DNA of 64,000 nucleotides, taken from assembly GCA_049724395.1 (NCBI GenBank), contig JAUGWO010000033.1, positions 62,001 to 126,000 on the forward strand, read 5' to 3'. The DNA comes from Spongospora subterranea f. sp. subterranea (taxonomy: Eukaryota > Endomyxa: Phytomyxea > Phytomyxea > Plasmodiophorida). Below, piece after piece: positions 1 to 11,900 of this stretch. The translations under genes were made by a program, and so were the position numbers. Position 1 is the first letter of the stretch. Every line of letters begins with the position of its first letter. The notes beneath the pieces are model-generated. The model did not search any database and was not told the origin of the DNA. It was given only the letters and a program-made list of their open reading frames with translations.

Positions 1-492
1 GTCAATGATGCACCTGATGGATCTCGTTCCGTTTCTATCCGCATCGTTGACATAGGCACTACTGACGATCTCCGCGTCCTCATGTGCACAATAAGGGATC
101 GTATCACTGATCCCAATAGCACAATGGGAGGTCCTATTCTGCAATCGCTTCGTCACGATTTACCAATGTCTGTGTTGGTTATGACCATGAAAGATTGCGA
201 TAACGGCGAATTCTGCGAACTTCCAAGCGACTGCCCTGCGAGAAGTGATTCATCAACGCCCGTTTCAAATGTTGCATGGATTGTTTCCGGTGCGGTTGCA
301 GGTGTGGTGGGTATCGGTGTCGGTGCCTTCTTGCTGAGGCGGCGGATGCGCCACCAACGAATACAGGAAATGATCATGCCGTATGGATCAAGTTGGGTGG
401 CCACTTCGATTCGAAGTGACCATGAACATCCCCTGGGAGAACCTCCGAGCAGTCCAGATCTATTATCATTATCAGGTTCATTCATGTATTGA
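1..492 (+). CDS. 3' end of a single-pass membrane protein gene
   Basis: The frame is open from the first base to a TGA at 490-492, so the start lies upstream of the window. It gives 163 residues. The N-terminal part has several Cys and acidic residues (for example DCDNGEFCELPSDCPARSD) and looks extracellular. One hydrophobic stretch of about 22 residues follows (VAWIVSGAVAGVVGIGV then GAFLL), then a basic stop-transfer run RRRMRHQRIQE and a cytoplasmic tail of about 55 residues rich in Ser and Pro. This is type I membrane topology. I do not recognise the family and the ectodomain is mostly missing. A long antisense frame over the same bases is a shadow. Confidence 0.55.
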   Translation, partial: VNDAPDGSRSVSIRIVDIGTTDDLRVLMCTIRDRITDPNSTMGGPILQSLRHDLPMSVLVMTMKDCDNGEFCELPSDCPARSDSSTPVSNVAWIVSGAVAGVVGIGVGAFLLRRRMRHQRIQEMIMPYGSSWVATSIRSDHEHPLGEPPSSPDLLSLSGSFMY

Positions 493-566
493 GGTGTGGA
501 ATCATGGGATCATAATCAGCAAGGTTTTCATAAAAAAATCATTTTTGAGAACAATTCAACATTAGA

Positions 567-1831
567 TTAGATGTTTAACGCATTAGGTAGATGGAGTCGC
601 TGGACAACTGATGAAGGCAACGCATAGACAGGATCGACATAATCTTGCCCAACTTGTCTATGAATAAGCGATAACGCCGCTAGGCCAAAATATGTATGGA
701 ATATATCGGCCATATTCCCAGGCCGGTCAGATATTCCTCCATTTTCAGTATCCTGTACGCGAATGAGAAACGGGCGAGCGTGTGAAACTTGGATTCTACC
801 TGGCAGCCCACGATGAACGCTGAAAGTGCAGCTGTATCGATCCAATCCATACGACCTAATATTGCCATTGCAGAAAGCACCCACCTACAAATAACCTCTC
901 GCCGTCAATTAGACAGAAAACGGGGATGTCGTGTTAGCAGACCATGAATAACATACGTCCTCCTTTTTTTCTGGTCGACCGTTCAGTCCTCCACAGGGAA
1001 GTTGGCGCTCACAAAGCCACCAACCCAATGCATCTGCATCGACAATGTCAAGTCTACCAGCGATGCTCAAAGCCCCGATGCAACAGAAAACTGGACGACA
1101 CAATATACTCAGATGCTAGTGGCAACGAGCACAAAATTACTTTGGCCAGCATGGGATTCGGCCCCTGGAACACATCCAAATCCGCTTTCAAAATTTTGGC
1201 AGCGTTGAATGAATGAAACAGCGGAATCCCAGTTGATGAGATCACGACGACCAAGAACGGTTAATGCGTTCATTGCACAGTACGAAAATCGAGTATCCAC
1301 CTCACCCCATTCATCACCTAAAACAAACATGAAACAAGAGGAATTAGGACGTGATTGCATAGTACCAGTGAAGCCGCCGTCTTCCTGCTGTAATGATGCG
1401 ATATACTGTGCTGTTTGATCGGAATCAATCAAGTCCAATCGATCAATGAGCGCCAATATCTGAATCGCGCTCGTTGTATATAGAAGGTGTGCATCGTGTT
1501 GAACGTTCCCACCAAACCCTCCCGATTCATTGCGGCAAGATAAAACAAACGATGCCACTTCGGCAAGCGGCATTTTGTCCAGTTCACCAAGTATGTCCAT
1601 TGTCATTAGAGCCCAATACACCCCCGACATTCGCAGATGCTCAGTCGCATAATGTTCGAAAGAATCTTCACCAGAATCGAGGTCTAGAACAAACTATAAC
1701 CGTGTTACTGACGATTTTGAAACAATTCCGGGACGATGCCGCACCTTGATGTGAGCATTTTTAGAAATCGAATCCGATGGCACTGGCTTGCATGCAGACT
1801 TTTCAATTTCCACAATCGACGTTTTTACCAT
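567..1831 (-). CDS. RABGGTB: Rab geranylgeranyltransferase beta subunit
   Basis: Beta subunit of protein geranylgeranyltransferase type II, which with the alpha subunit and REP adds geranylgeranyl groups to C-terminal Cys of Rab GTPases in the cytosol. Exons read from ATG at 1831 to a stop at 567-569, about 330 residues, the usual length. The prenyltransferase alpha-alpha repeats run in order: [79 protein letters not shown], then [16 protein letters not shown]. The zinc ligands are visible: Asp and Cys in EDVCYSW and His in DIFHTYFG. The first exon is short; a phase-0 intron of about 52 nt joins ...KNAHIK to FVLDLDSG. At least three more introns follow, placed by homology. An intact housekeeping gene. 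Confidence 0.93.
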
Positions 1832-2596
1832 CGAAACATGAAAAATTGCCGATGGCGTAATAACCGGATGCAGTTACGATCTATTGGGGACAAGGATTGG
1901 TGGCGCGGACACCGGAACGACTGCGGCCTCTGCATCATGCCAGCACCAAATAAGAGACGACATGGATCTTGAGTTCTAGCATTCGTGCGCCATTGCGTTG
2001 CTTCCGAAGTGGCTAATTAAGGCATTCCAAATCGCAGGCTACGGGCTGAGGCATCAATGGCAGCGGTTTACACTTTGTAGGGACCAGCAGATGGGTTTGA
2101 AACGGTTTGTTTAGCCCAGAGTCTGTTGATAATATCCTCGATTTCGTCATCATCAGACTTCGGCAAAGTTGAGACTGGAAACCTTGCCCCCTATTTCTGA
2201 GTCTGTGGTTTGGTATGTTTTGGTTAGTTACATTGGAGGAAGTCAAGGAACGGCATAATGCTTGAACTTAAGACCGTTTTCACCAGATTGTGTTGATGTA
2301 GGGTGATTCCTTTTGGGCTTGATGTCAAAGGAAGGCTCTTGCTAATTGCGCGTACTACTTCATCAGAATGCAACAAACTCGAGCAATTTTATCCCGTTCA
2401 TACACAGCTGCTGCAAGAAAACAGAGTTCAAACTGAGCAGCTGTTGAAGCTCAGTGCAGCTACTGTGCAACTGTTGTGGCGAGCCTCTCCATCTAACCAA
2501 TAAAAAAGGTGGTTTATTTCTCAGAACCGATTTTTTATCAATGCTATCACGTCGTGCAGTGAAGCAATCAATTAGTATAATGAAGGGGTTCGGCAT
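1832..2596. other. Spacer with unresolved coding signals
   Basis: No gene can be assigned with confidence. On the minus strand a short acidic exon-like stretch ends in a stop at 2068-2070 (DDDEIEDIINRLWAKQT then VSNPSAGPYKV). On the plus strand 2301-2503 encodes an amphipathic helix ending in a stop (ECNKLEQFYPVHTQLLQEN...). Both look like C-terminal exons, but no start and no phase-compatible upstream exon could be found for either. They may be the 3' ends of two converging small genes, or chance open frames in GC-balanced DNA. Confidence 0.25.
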
Positions 2597-3721
2597 GGAA
2601 TAGCGCAGCAGTCTGAATCGGACTGCAATGGTAACAGCAGGGAATGCTGATTAACGGAATAGCGCAGCAGTCTGAATCGGACTGCAATGGTAACAGCAGG
2701 GAATGCTGATTAACAGAATAGCGCAGCAGTCTGAATCGGACTGCAATGGTAACAGCAGGGAATGCTGATTAACAGAATAGCGCAGCAGTCTGAATCGGAC
2801 TGCAATGGTAACAGCAGGGAATGCTGATTAACAGAATAGCGCAGCAGTCTGAATCGGACTGCAATGGTAACAGCAGGGAATGCTGATTAACAGAATAGCG
2901 CAGCAGTCTGAATCGGACTGCAATGGTGACAGCAGGGAATGCTGATTAACGGAATAGCGCAGCAGTCTGAATCGGACTGCAATGGTAACAGCAGGGAATG
3001 CTGATTAACAGAATAGCGCAGCAGTCTGAATCGGACTGCAATGGTGACAGCAGGGAATGCTGATTAACGGAATAGCGCAGCAGTCTGAATCGGACTGCAA
3101 TGGTAACAGCAGGGAATGCTGATTAACAGAATAGCGCAGCAGTCTGAATCGGACTGCAATGGTAACAGCAGGGAATGCTGATTAACAGAATAGCGCAGCA
3201 GTCTGAATCGGACTGCAATGGTAACAGCAGGGAATGCTGATTAACGGAATAGCGCAGCAGTCTGAGTCGGACTGCAATGGTAACAGCAGGGAATGCTGAT
3301 TAACGGAATAGCGCAGCAGTCTGAATCGGACTGCAATGGTAACAGCAGGGAATGCTGATTAACAGAATAGCGCAGCAGTCTGAATCGGACTGCAATGGTA
3401 ACAGCAGGGAATGCTGATTAACAGAATAGCGCAGCAGTCTGAATCGGACTGCAATGGTAACAGCAGGGAATGCTGATTAACAGAATAGCGCAGCAGTCTG
3501 AATCGCGACTGCAATGGTAACAGCAGGGAATGCTGATTAACAGAATAGCGCAGCAGTCTGAATCGCGACTGCAATGGTAACAGCAGGGAATGCTGATTAA
3601 CGGAATAGCGCAGCAGTCTGAATCGCGACTGCAATGGTAACAGCAGGGAATGCTGATTAACGGAATAGCGCAGCAGTCTGATTCGCGACTGCAATAGTAA
3701 CAGCAGGGTATGCTGATTAAC
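2597..3721. repeat. Minisatellite, 19 tandem units of 59-60 bp
   Basis: Nineteen head-to-tail copies: fifteen of 59 bp from 2597, then four of 60 bp from 3482. The 60-bp units all carry one extra base in the centre (tcgcgact instead of tcggact). Other differences are sparse and shared between copies (acag/acgg, taacag/tgacag), which points to recent amplification or gene conversion; the last unit at 3662 is the most diverged. Each unit holds two inverted repeats: the 19-nt near-palindrome GCAGTCTGAATCGGACTGC and CAGCA-gggaa-TGCTG. The open frame of repeated 20-residue blocks on the minus strand near 3359-3694 follows from the 60-bp period and is not taken as a gene. Confidence 0.97.
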
Positions 3722-3928
3722 GATGCAAACGGTAATCTGTCACCTTAGTCTGTGACTGGCCCCGAGACACAGTGAGAATATCTTACTCACGTTTCCCAAA
3801 AGGGACACTGGAAATTCTGTATTCGAAGCCGAAATCAGAGTTTCGAGGCGGCGGTGCAGTTGCAGTCGGGGTGGCCGCGCATCACACTTAAGGGGCACTG
3901 GTACAGAGTGTTCTTCAATCTGTAATAC

Positions 3929-6595
3929 ATGGGATTGCTTAGTTTAGGGACGCCTCTCGCCTGGAAGGATTCGCAGCCGTATATTGAGCACGTCAAACGG
4001 CAAGGGATAGATCAGTTTATTTCTACATACAATCGACTATCATCTCGCAAACGGGATGAATTGTAAGCTCACCTGATCAATCCCTCGTGACTTTTCAAAC
4101 TCGACATCAGTCTTTGGGGAGATGAAGTTGAATATCTATTAGTTTCTCTCGATTCACAAAACAAAACGGCTAAGCTTCTCATGAAAGGAGTTGAAGTGCT
4201 GCATCAACTAGAAAATTTGTCAGAATCTGTGGCGAACAAAGCTGTTTTTCACCCTGAATATGGGCGTTTTATGATTGAGACCACCCCTGGCGGTCCATAT
4301 AGGGGTTTTACATCTGACCTCTCATTTGTTGAAGCCAACATGATTTATCGTCGTCATCTAATTCAATCAGTGCTGGATTGCGATAATTATCGACTTCTCT
4401 CTATGGCCTCTTTTCCTCTCTTAGGGACTGATAAGCACTGTGATCCTGATTTGCCGATTGGGGGCCCTATCACACGTTCATCATATGTCCCAGACAGCGT
4501 GATGAACCCTCATCCAAGGTCTACAATATGCGGTTCTGCGTTTGCGAACACACTTTTGAGTAGGCTTGAATGCAGGTTTCCATGCTTGACCGCAAATATT
4601 CGGGAAAGACGATCAGATAAAGTATGCATAACTATTCCTCGATTCAAAGACAAGTATACACCAAAGCCCAAATCGGAGCCGAAAGTAAATATTTGGGGAG
4701 ACCTAATGGAGGACACTGCAGAATTTATTCAGTAAGCACCAGTTTTCGTTGTATTCAGCCTTTTTGATGGGTAAATTTATTCTAGTATGGATGCAATGGC
4801 CTTTGGTATGGGGTGCTGCTGTTTACAGGTAACTTTTCAGTGCGGCAGCATAGAGGAGGCTCGACATCTCTATGATCAGCTTGCGGTGCTCAGCCCAATT
4901 ATGCTCGCTTTGACAGCAGCTTCGCCATTTTTTAAAGGTAGGAAGAAGCCTGTAAACAACCGGGGGTTGAAAGAGACTGGTGATTGATTAAATTCATTTT
5001 TGCATAGGCTGCATTGCTGACACAGATGTTCGTTGGAATGTCATATCACAATCAGTTGATGACCGGACGCCTTACGAACGAGGATTAACTGACAAGGATG
5101 ATGGTTTCTCCCAGCTTAGATTGAGTAAATCTCGCTACAGGTGCTTCATGTGTTTCTAGATCTCCATTACCTTATTCATGATTACATGATAGCTCTGTCG
5201 ACATGTTCTTGGGAACACGAATTTCGGAAGTTGACAGTTTTAACGATGTGCCTGTTGTTTTTCATCAGAAACATTTGGATCAATTGCAAAATGCGGGCAT
5301 CGACTCTTTACTCGCCCGCCATGTCGCACATTTGTCGGCAGTTGCGTTGTGTTGTGAAAGCTAGCACTGATTTACTCTTTGGTTCAGGTTCGCTCGAGAT
5401 CCCTTAGTCATTTTTTCGGAGTAAGTCCCCTGGTTACACATTATCGCCAAAAATTTATGAAAACAGGCGCATCAACATCGACGATGAGACGGAAACAGAT
5501 CATTTCGAAAGCATTCAAAGCACGAACTGGAATACCGTCAGATTTAAACCTCGTCAGTACCGATAACCGTATCGTGCCGGCGTGAGATTTCAATGCAAGT
5601 GTCAGCGCCGCCACAATCGACAACAGGGTGGAGGGTCGAGTTCCGTACAATGGAGGTCCAAATTACCGACTTCGAAAATGCCGCATTCACTGTCTTCGTC
5701 GCTGTGCTCTCTCGTGCCAGTATTTACTGTTATTCAGTGTTTCTTTTCAACGGCCTCATTTTATATGTATAGTTCTGTTTTTCAACCTGAACTTTTATAT
5801 GCCCATCAGTCTCGTTGATGTTAATGTGCAGCGAGCTCATACCCGTGACGCGGTTAATGTAGAGAATTTCCATATGCGCATAAGGCCGAAACCTGAATGT
5901 ACTCCTTGCCCTAGCCAATGCCACCCATCGGATTACAAAGAAATGTCGATGGAAGAGGTGCGACAGATTATTTGTTGAATGTCACGGGTCCACTTATGAT
6001 TGTAGATTATGTGTGGTAAAGCAGATTGTTGCGGGTTCGCTGGCTTGTTATCATTCGTCGAAGGGTATCTTGACGCCATCCATTGCGATTCTAAGTCACG
6101 CGCTCTGATTGATGAATACATGAATTTTATTGAGGTACATATTCAATGGTTGTTCACAGGGAGATTTCTATTGATATTTCACGAAATTCGCAGATGCGTG
6201 CTAAAAGCCAATTCGCAACGTTGGCTACATGGATGCGTCGTTTCGTTCAAACGCACCCAGATTACCGTTTTGATTCAAATATCTCACAGTCAACCGCTTT
6301 CGATTTGATTAATGTTCTCGACGAGATTGCTGCCGGACGAGTGCATTGCCCACAGCTATTACCCGGTTTGTTTTTTAGTCTCAATCGTTAACGGTTTTAA
6401 CAAAGTGTAGAGTTGGGAAAAGCGCATCGGAACGTTCTGGATACTTCTGTAGAAGCAGCATTGGCTCCTAATCCTTTAGGCGTCCCACTTACTATCGATT
6501 TCGATGCCAATGCTGTCCATTCGGAATCTGTTTGCAAGGTGATCATGCGTTTCCCTAACTGTGTAGTCGAAGAATACTTAGCGTTTGTGATATAA
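3929..6595 (+). CDS. GCLC: Glutamate-cysteine ligase catalytic subunit
   Basis: First and rate-limiting enzyme of glutathione synthesis: it joins the gamma-carboxyl of glutamate to cysteine using ATP, in the cytosol. About 12 exons from ATG at 3929 give a eukaryotic GCL of roughly 640 residues (usual about 640). Landmarks in order: [28 protein letters not shown] (phase-2 intron inside), [126 protein letters not shown]. Introns are mostly 44-60 nt with GT-AG ends. The last codons are less certain: the frame runs straight to a TAA at 6593-6595, but an alternative splice at 6539 would shorten the tail. The 3' end of the minisatellite lies about 200 bp upstream of the start. Confidence 0.93.
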
Positions 6596-6678
6596 GATCA
6601 TTGAAAGAGCAGCATCCCGTCGCCGCGCTAATTCATCCGGTACACAGGGGTAAATTGTCACAATACAAGACCAACTGA

Positions 6679-8330
6679 TCACGGTTGATGTAGTACCACA
6701 TTGATCCTATTTGCCAAATCCTCCAATTTCTCTGTTCTGTCAGTTGACCGTAGGACTTCGATGAACTCAACCAGCAGCGATCCGTCCATCATGGAATCGA
6801 TACCAAACCTCGAAAGTTTAATGCGATGATCTGTGATTCTACCCTGAAAAGTATAACAACATTTTTCAGAACGTCATCATCATCATACATGACCAACGTC
6901 TTTCTGACTTGGGGAAAATTGTACGTTCGTATCCTTTCGTTCCTGTTGCCTGAGCCCATATGGGAATTACGCAATCTGCGCTCAGCTTCCAGCGCCGCTT
7001 CTCGTTGTTGTGCATGAACGCGGGCGCTAAGCACTTTCATGGCCTTGGCCCGGTTCTTGTGCTGAGACCTTAACCCTATCAACAAATTCGGATGAACGGG
7101 CAGGCGATTGGGAATACCTCTCATCTTGCATGCATACTGTGATCCCGGTTGGAATGTGAACCATTCGAACAGCACTATCTGTAGTATTAACAGACTGGAA
7201 AATCGTGATCAAACACGTCGATCAGATTAGTATTGAGCCACATTACCTGGCCACCACAGCCTTGGCTTCGATAGACATCGACCCGAATATCGGCAGGGCG
7301 AATCTCACATTGCGCGACTGGAGAATCTGGCATTACCGCTACAGACATTGCTGATGTATGGATCCGTCCTGGCGCCATGGTTAAGACTTCCCATTGCAAA
7401 AACATGGGTGTTGGGCCGATTCACAAACCTGCTGTTTCCGTTAGAGGAATACGCTGAACCCGATGAACACCACTCTCAAACTTGAGCTCGCCGAACACAC
7501 CATTCCCGGTAATACAAGCAGAGCCCTCCCTGATTCCACCGTGTGGACCGGGAACGGTTTCTGATGGTGTTGTCGCAATTCAATACATTTCCTTATGTGC
7601 AGTATTGCCAGATTCCAACCTAAAATCGAAAATTTCCAACCACGAAGAATGGCGAATTTCTCGTACATCTTGAACATATCCTATATTTGCAATGGGATCA
7701 TGACCAGGACTACAATGTGAGGAACGCGCTGTCGCCGACCTCTGTAAACAGGACGGCCTCTTCGCCACCGGTCCCGGGCCTAACCCTAGATGGTCACATT
7801 TGGGGGATTAGTTGGATGACCATTATGGATGGTGCACCCTGAACAATGTGATTACTCTAATATCGCCGAGCAGTTGTCGTCCTCGTCTGATGGAACCAGT
7901 TGATCGAATGCCTCGGACTGATATCGCGTTGCTCAATTCCGGGACAATGTGTCGCAAACGCAAAACAATCTTCACCTCAATCTGTTTGAGCTGAGCGAGA
8001 ATCGCATCGCTCTCCTCTTCTGCCAACTGCACCAGCTCTGTTTCCCTGAAATTCCATCACGATCGTTAGGGGCAATGAGGTATTATTAACAACCCCAAAC
8101 AGCACGAACTTGATGTGCTCTGATTTGAACTTGTCTAATTCCTTCAACTCGTTTAGCGATGTGCCGAGATTGTATAAGGTTGTGATCGCCGGCGATATAC
8201 GTTTATGCAAATCTTGACCTGCTTGAGATTGGGTTCGCAGGCCGTCTATAAGCGGGGCCTGTATCGCCAGCTCCTGAATCACTGATAAATGGTGGGTCCA
8301 TCTGGCCGTCTTCCTCAGTATTCTCATCAT
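6679..8330 (-). CDS. MTRF1L: Organellar peptide chain release factor 1
   Basis: Class I release factor that reads UAA/UAG in a bacterial-type ribosome and triggers hydrolysis of peptidyl-tRNA, probably in the mitochondrion. Exons assembled on the minus strand run: coiled N-terminal domain ([27 protein letters not shown]), [33 protein letters not shown] with the PxT codon-reading motif as [17 protein letters not shown], the GGQ region, [65 protein letters not shown], stop at 6679-6681. Introns are about 40-70 nt. The catalytic loop reads SQGCGGQSVNTT, where most members have SGAGGQHVNTT; GGQ is intact. The start at 8330 ([15 protein letters not shown]) gives a basic presequence-like N terminus and is the least certain point. 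It is head-to-head with the RNA polymerase I gene. Confidence 0.88.
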
Positions 8331-8992
8331 GATCGAACTGGAAAATTGACCCAACAACACGAATTAGAGATGATGTGATCGAGCGTGCGAAGGCGATAAC
8401 GCCTTACTGTTGTCTGCAGTTCACAGGAACGAGATTGGGATTTTACCGTTCGGGAATGACCATTGGCCAGGGAGGGAATGGGTAGAGGAGATGGCGCTAC
8501 AGACCCCGTGACCGACACACTGGAGTCGGTATTTACCGTTACCTGGCATTGGCGAAATCACCCACAGTTTTCCGACAGTTGCGAATCAAAACGTAATTGT
8601 CGCTTGGTCCACCGGGGCAAACCCATCGGTCGCGCCTGAATAATTGTATCGATCAAGAAACACAATCAAGAACTGACGTGAGATTTATTACGATTATCGT
8701 AGATGGGGGGTGGAGGGATTTGATTTTGCGATGGCATTAGCAAGACCAGGTGGATAAAAGACGATCATAATCGTCTAGATCGATGACCGAGTGGAAACCA
8801 ATATATAATATTTACCATCTCCGTCTGGGTGTTCACTCCAATTTGCCATTTCTTCAAAAAAATGAATAACTTTATTGTTTGTGAGAAAAGCGTTTCAAAA
8901 TGGAAACTGTGGTGAAGCAGTTTCCGGCGAATAAAGAATCGACAAAGAGCGATCGAATCGTCCTTTGACCTTGGCTGGTCGTGATTCAGGTT
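8331..8992. other. Divergent intergenic region
   Basis: About 660 bp between the release factor gene (-) and the RNA polymerase I gene (+). No convincing exon was found. It includes an A/T-rich part around 8800-8900 and must contain both promoters, but no clear TATA box or other site stands out. The RF1 gene could extend into 8340-8520 if it has an extra 5' exon. Confidence 0.4.
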
Positions 8993-11900
8993 ATGGGTCA
9001 CACGGTGTCCGTAGCGGAGTCCGCTGCTCTATCAGCGTTCCCTGGGCACATCGCCAACGAATCTGGGCGGCTGACAACAATGGCGCACGAATTCGTCCGC
9101 CCTCACGTGGAATCCTTCGATTGGCTGATCGATGAAGGTCTCCCATTATTGGTTGATAATATGCACCCCGTATATATTGGCGCAAATCCCGAAACAAATC
9201 GACCCCGATGTAAATTATGGGTGAAACAGATCAGGTTCGAAACCGGTTCAGAATCTCGGCGATCCAAACGGAAAGGGAATTGAACTTTGGGGGAACAGGA
9301 TCAGCGCGGCGGCGAAATCAGACGATGGATCTGACAGTCGATTGTGGCCGAATGAGTGCCGGGAAGGGCATCGTAGCTATACCGGGGCGATCCTCATGAC
9401 CATATCGCGACGCCTGAACAACGGGAACACGATCGACGTGCAAATTCGGTGCGGGGATGCGCCGATCATGGTCAAGAGCACGCTGTGCCATCTTCGGCAC
9501 CTGAGCGAACGCGATCTGATCAAGCGCCGCGAAGAGGGCACTGAAATGGTAACGAGTTGGCCAAACTTTATATTATCGCCATCGATCACGTGCTGGTTTT
9601 TCGAACGCGCCGTTCGTGCGTCTGAATGGAATTGTGGTGCTCAGGGCGGGTATTTTCTGATCAACGGGCTGGAGAAGGTGATGCGATTGCTGATCTTGCC
9701 GAAACGGAACTACATCACGGGCCTGTATCGCCCGTCGTTCACCAATCGCGGCATGAACTACACGCCATATGCGACCGCCATTCGCTGCGTTCGACCCGAT
9801 CAGACATCGCAGACCATTAATGTGTTCTACATCAACGACGGATCATGTACCGCTCGTATCACTATCGCCAAACAGGAGTTAGTTCCCCGTGTTGTTTTAT
9901 TCAGCAATAGAAATGAAATTTCGATGTTTTCTAAGTGGTTTTGTGCTTTGTCAGGTTTCTAACGCCAGTGATGCTTTCTATTTCATGCTCTAATACCGAC
10001 GACGGATTACGAGATCTTCCAATCGTTATGTGCCGATGGGGACGCGTTCGCCTCCGATCGCGTCGAACGGGTAATCAGTTCCTCGTCGCCGCCACAATAT
10101 TGTGTTGATATATTGACGTTTGGGGTCAGATGCTGCGCGACATCAAGTCGCTGAACCTGATATCGATGTCGTCTTATCGTGCATATCTTGGAGCAAGGTT
10201 CAGAGCTGTACTTCGACTAGACGATACGGTAATCCATCGCGTTCGCGCCCATAATCTATCGATTGAACCGCCGGGCGATCTCAGGTATCGGATGCCGACG
10301 CGGGAACTATTTTGCTCAATCGGCATTTCCTAGTGCATTGCGCAACGCCCGCTGAGAAGTTCGATGTGCTCGGGATGATGATCAAGAAACTGTTCGCCCT
10401 TGTTCAAGGTCAGTTCTGTCATCGCCTGCGATCGCGCCCTCCTTTGACATACTTCCAGGTCGAATTGCCGCCGATAATTCCGATGCGTTATCGGCTCACG
10501 AGGCGTTGCTCCCTGGCCATCTATACGGAATGGTCTTGAAAGAGCGAGCTCAAGATCTGCTTTATCTGATTCGTTCTCGTGTTCTTAAGGTGGCGCGAGA
10601 CATCACTTTCGATATTCCACATTTCTCTGATGCGATTTTGTCAGGATGACGCCGCCCGGCAGGCCAAGTTCTCTTTGACCGACGACTCCTATCTGCGATT
10701 AGTGGCCGGGTACTTCTCAGATATTGGGGGGAAGATCCATCACCTGATGTCGACCGGCAATCTGGTGTCGTCATCGGGGCTGGATCTGATGCAGACATCT
10801 GGTTATACGATCATCGCTGAAAAACTGTCAGGATATCGCCAACTCGTTGCCCAATATTGTTCTCACCGTGTTTATTCCCAGTAATTATTACCGGTATCTG
10901 GCCCATTTCAAGTCGATCCATCGTGGGGCGTTCTTTGCCGAAATGAAGACCACCACAGGTTGGAACGGATTCGATCGTTCACCGTTAACTGACCCTGCGT
11001 CTCAGTTCGTAAATTATTGCCCGAATGTTTCGGGTTCCTGTGCCCCGTTCACACACCCGATGGTAGTCCATGTGGTCTTCTGAACCATATCGCCGCCCCG
11101 TGTCGCATCACTTGTTTCCACGACGCGAACCACGCCGATCGCCAACGCCTTTACACGACGCTGACGTCGCTCGGTTGGTGGTCACGATTCAGGTCCACGT
11201 CGTAATCGTCGAAATCCCATTCCTTGTCTGATTGCAGGAATGTCGTCATATCGTGGCCACGATCGTCGGTCAATCCCTCACCACCACCTATCGGTCATGT
11301 ACGACGGGATTCTCATCGGATTCGTCGACTGCGTTTCGGCCCCCGATCTCGTTCATAAATTACGCCATCTCAAGGTGCGATCTCCCATAAAAATCAAATG
11401 TTCCTTGATTCTCAAAACGGCTTTTTATCCTGAAAGGTGACAGCCGCCGAGATTCATTCCATCCCAAGAACATTAGAAATCGTGTTCATCCCCAGGTAGA
11501 ACGCGCGTTCCCATCCCGTTTTTCGCTATTCGATCGCTGATCATCGTCATTATTAGCACCGACTCGGGTGCATATCCAGGTCTGTTCCTGTTCTCGAACC
11601 TGGGCCGGTTCATTCGCCCCGTCACCTATCTCCCATCGCGCCAGATCGTAATGGGTTTCCTCCCCCGCCCCCTGACCCCTCTCGCTCACCGCCGTCTCTC
11701 AGGAATGGATCTCCCCTCTCGAACAAGTGTTCATGGATATCGCCATCCATCCTGACGACATGGTCCCGGGCACAATCCACATCGAGGTCGATCCCGTGAA
11801 CATGTTGAGCGTTATCGCCAGTCTAACCCCATTCTCCGATTTCAACCAATCCCCCCGAAACATGTTCGCCATTGCCGCGCGTCCGTTCCTCGAATCCGTT

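Noticed and set aside
153-485. Minus frame of 110 codons at the left edge
   Set aside because: It is antisense to a plus frame with clear membrane-protein topology.
3359-3694. Repetitive 111-codon minus frame with 20-residue repeats
   Set aside because: It lies inside the minisatellite and stays open only because the last units are 60 bp, a multiple of three.
2597-3721. CRISPR array
   Set aside because: Units are identical end to end with no unique spacers, and the genome is eukaryotic.
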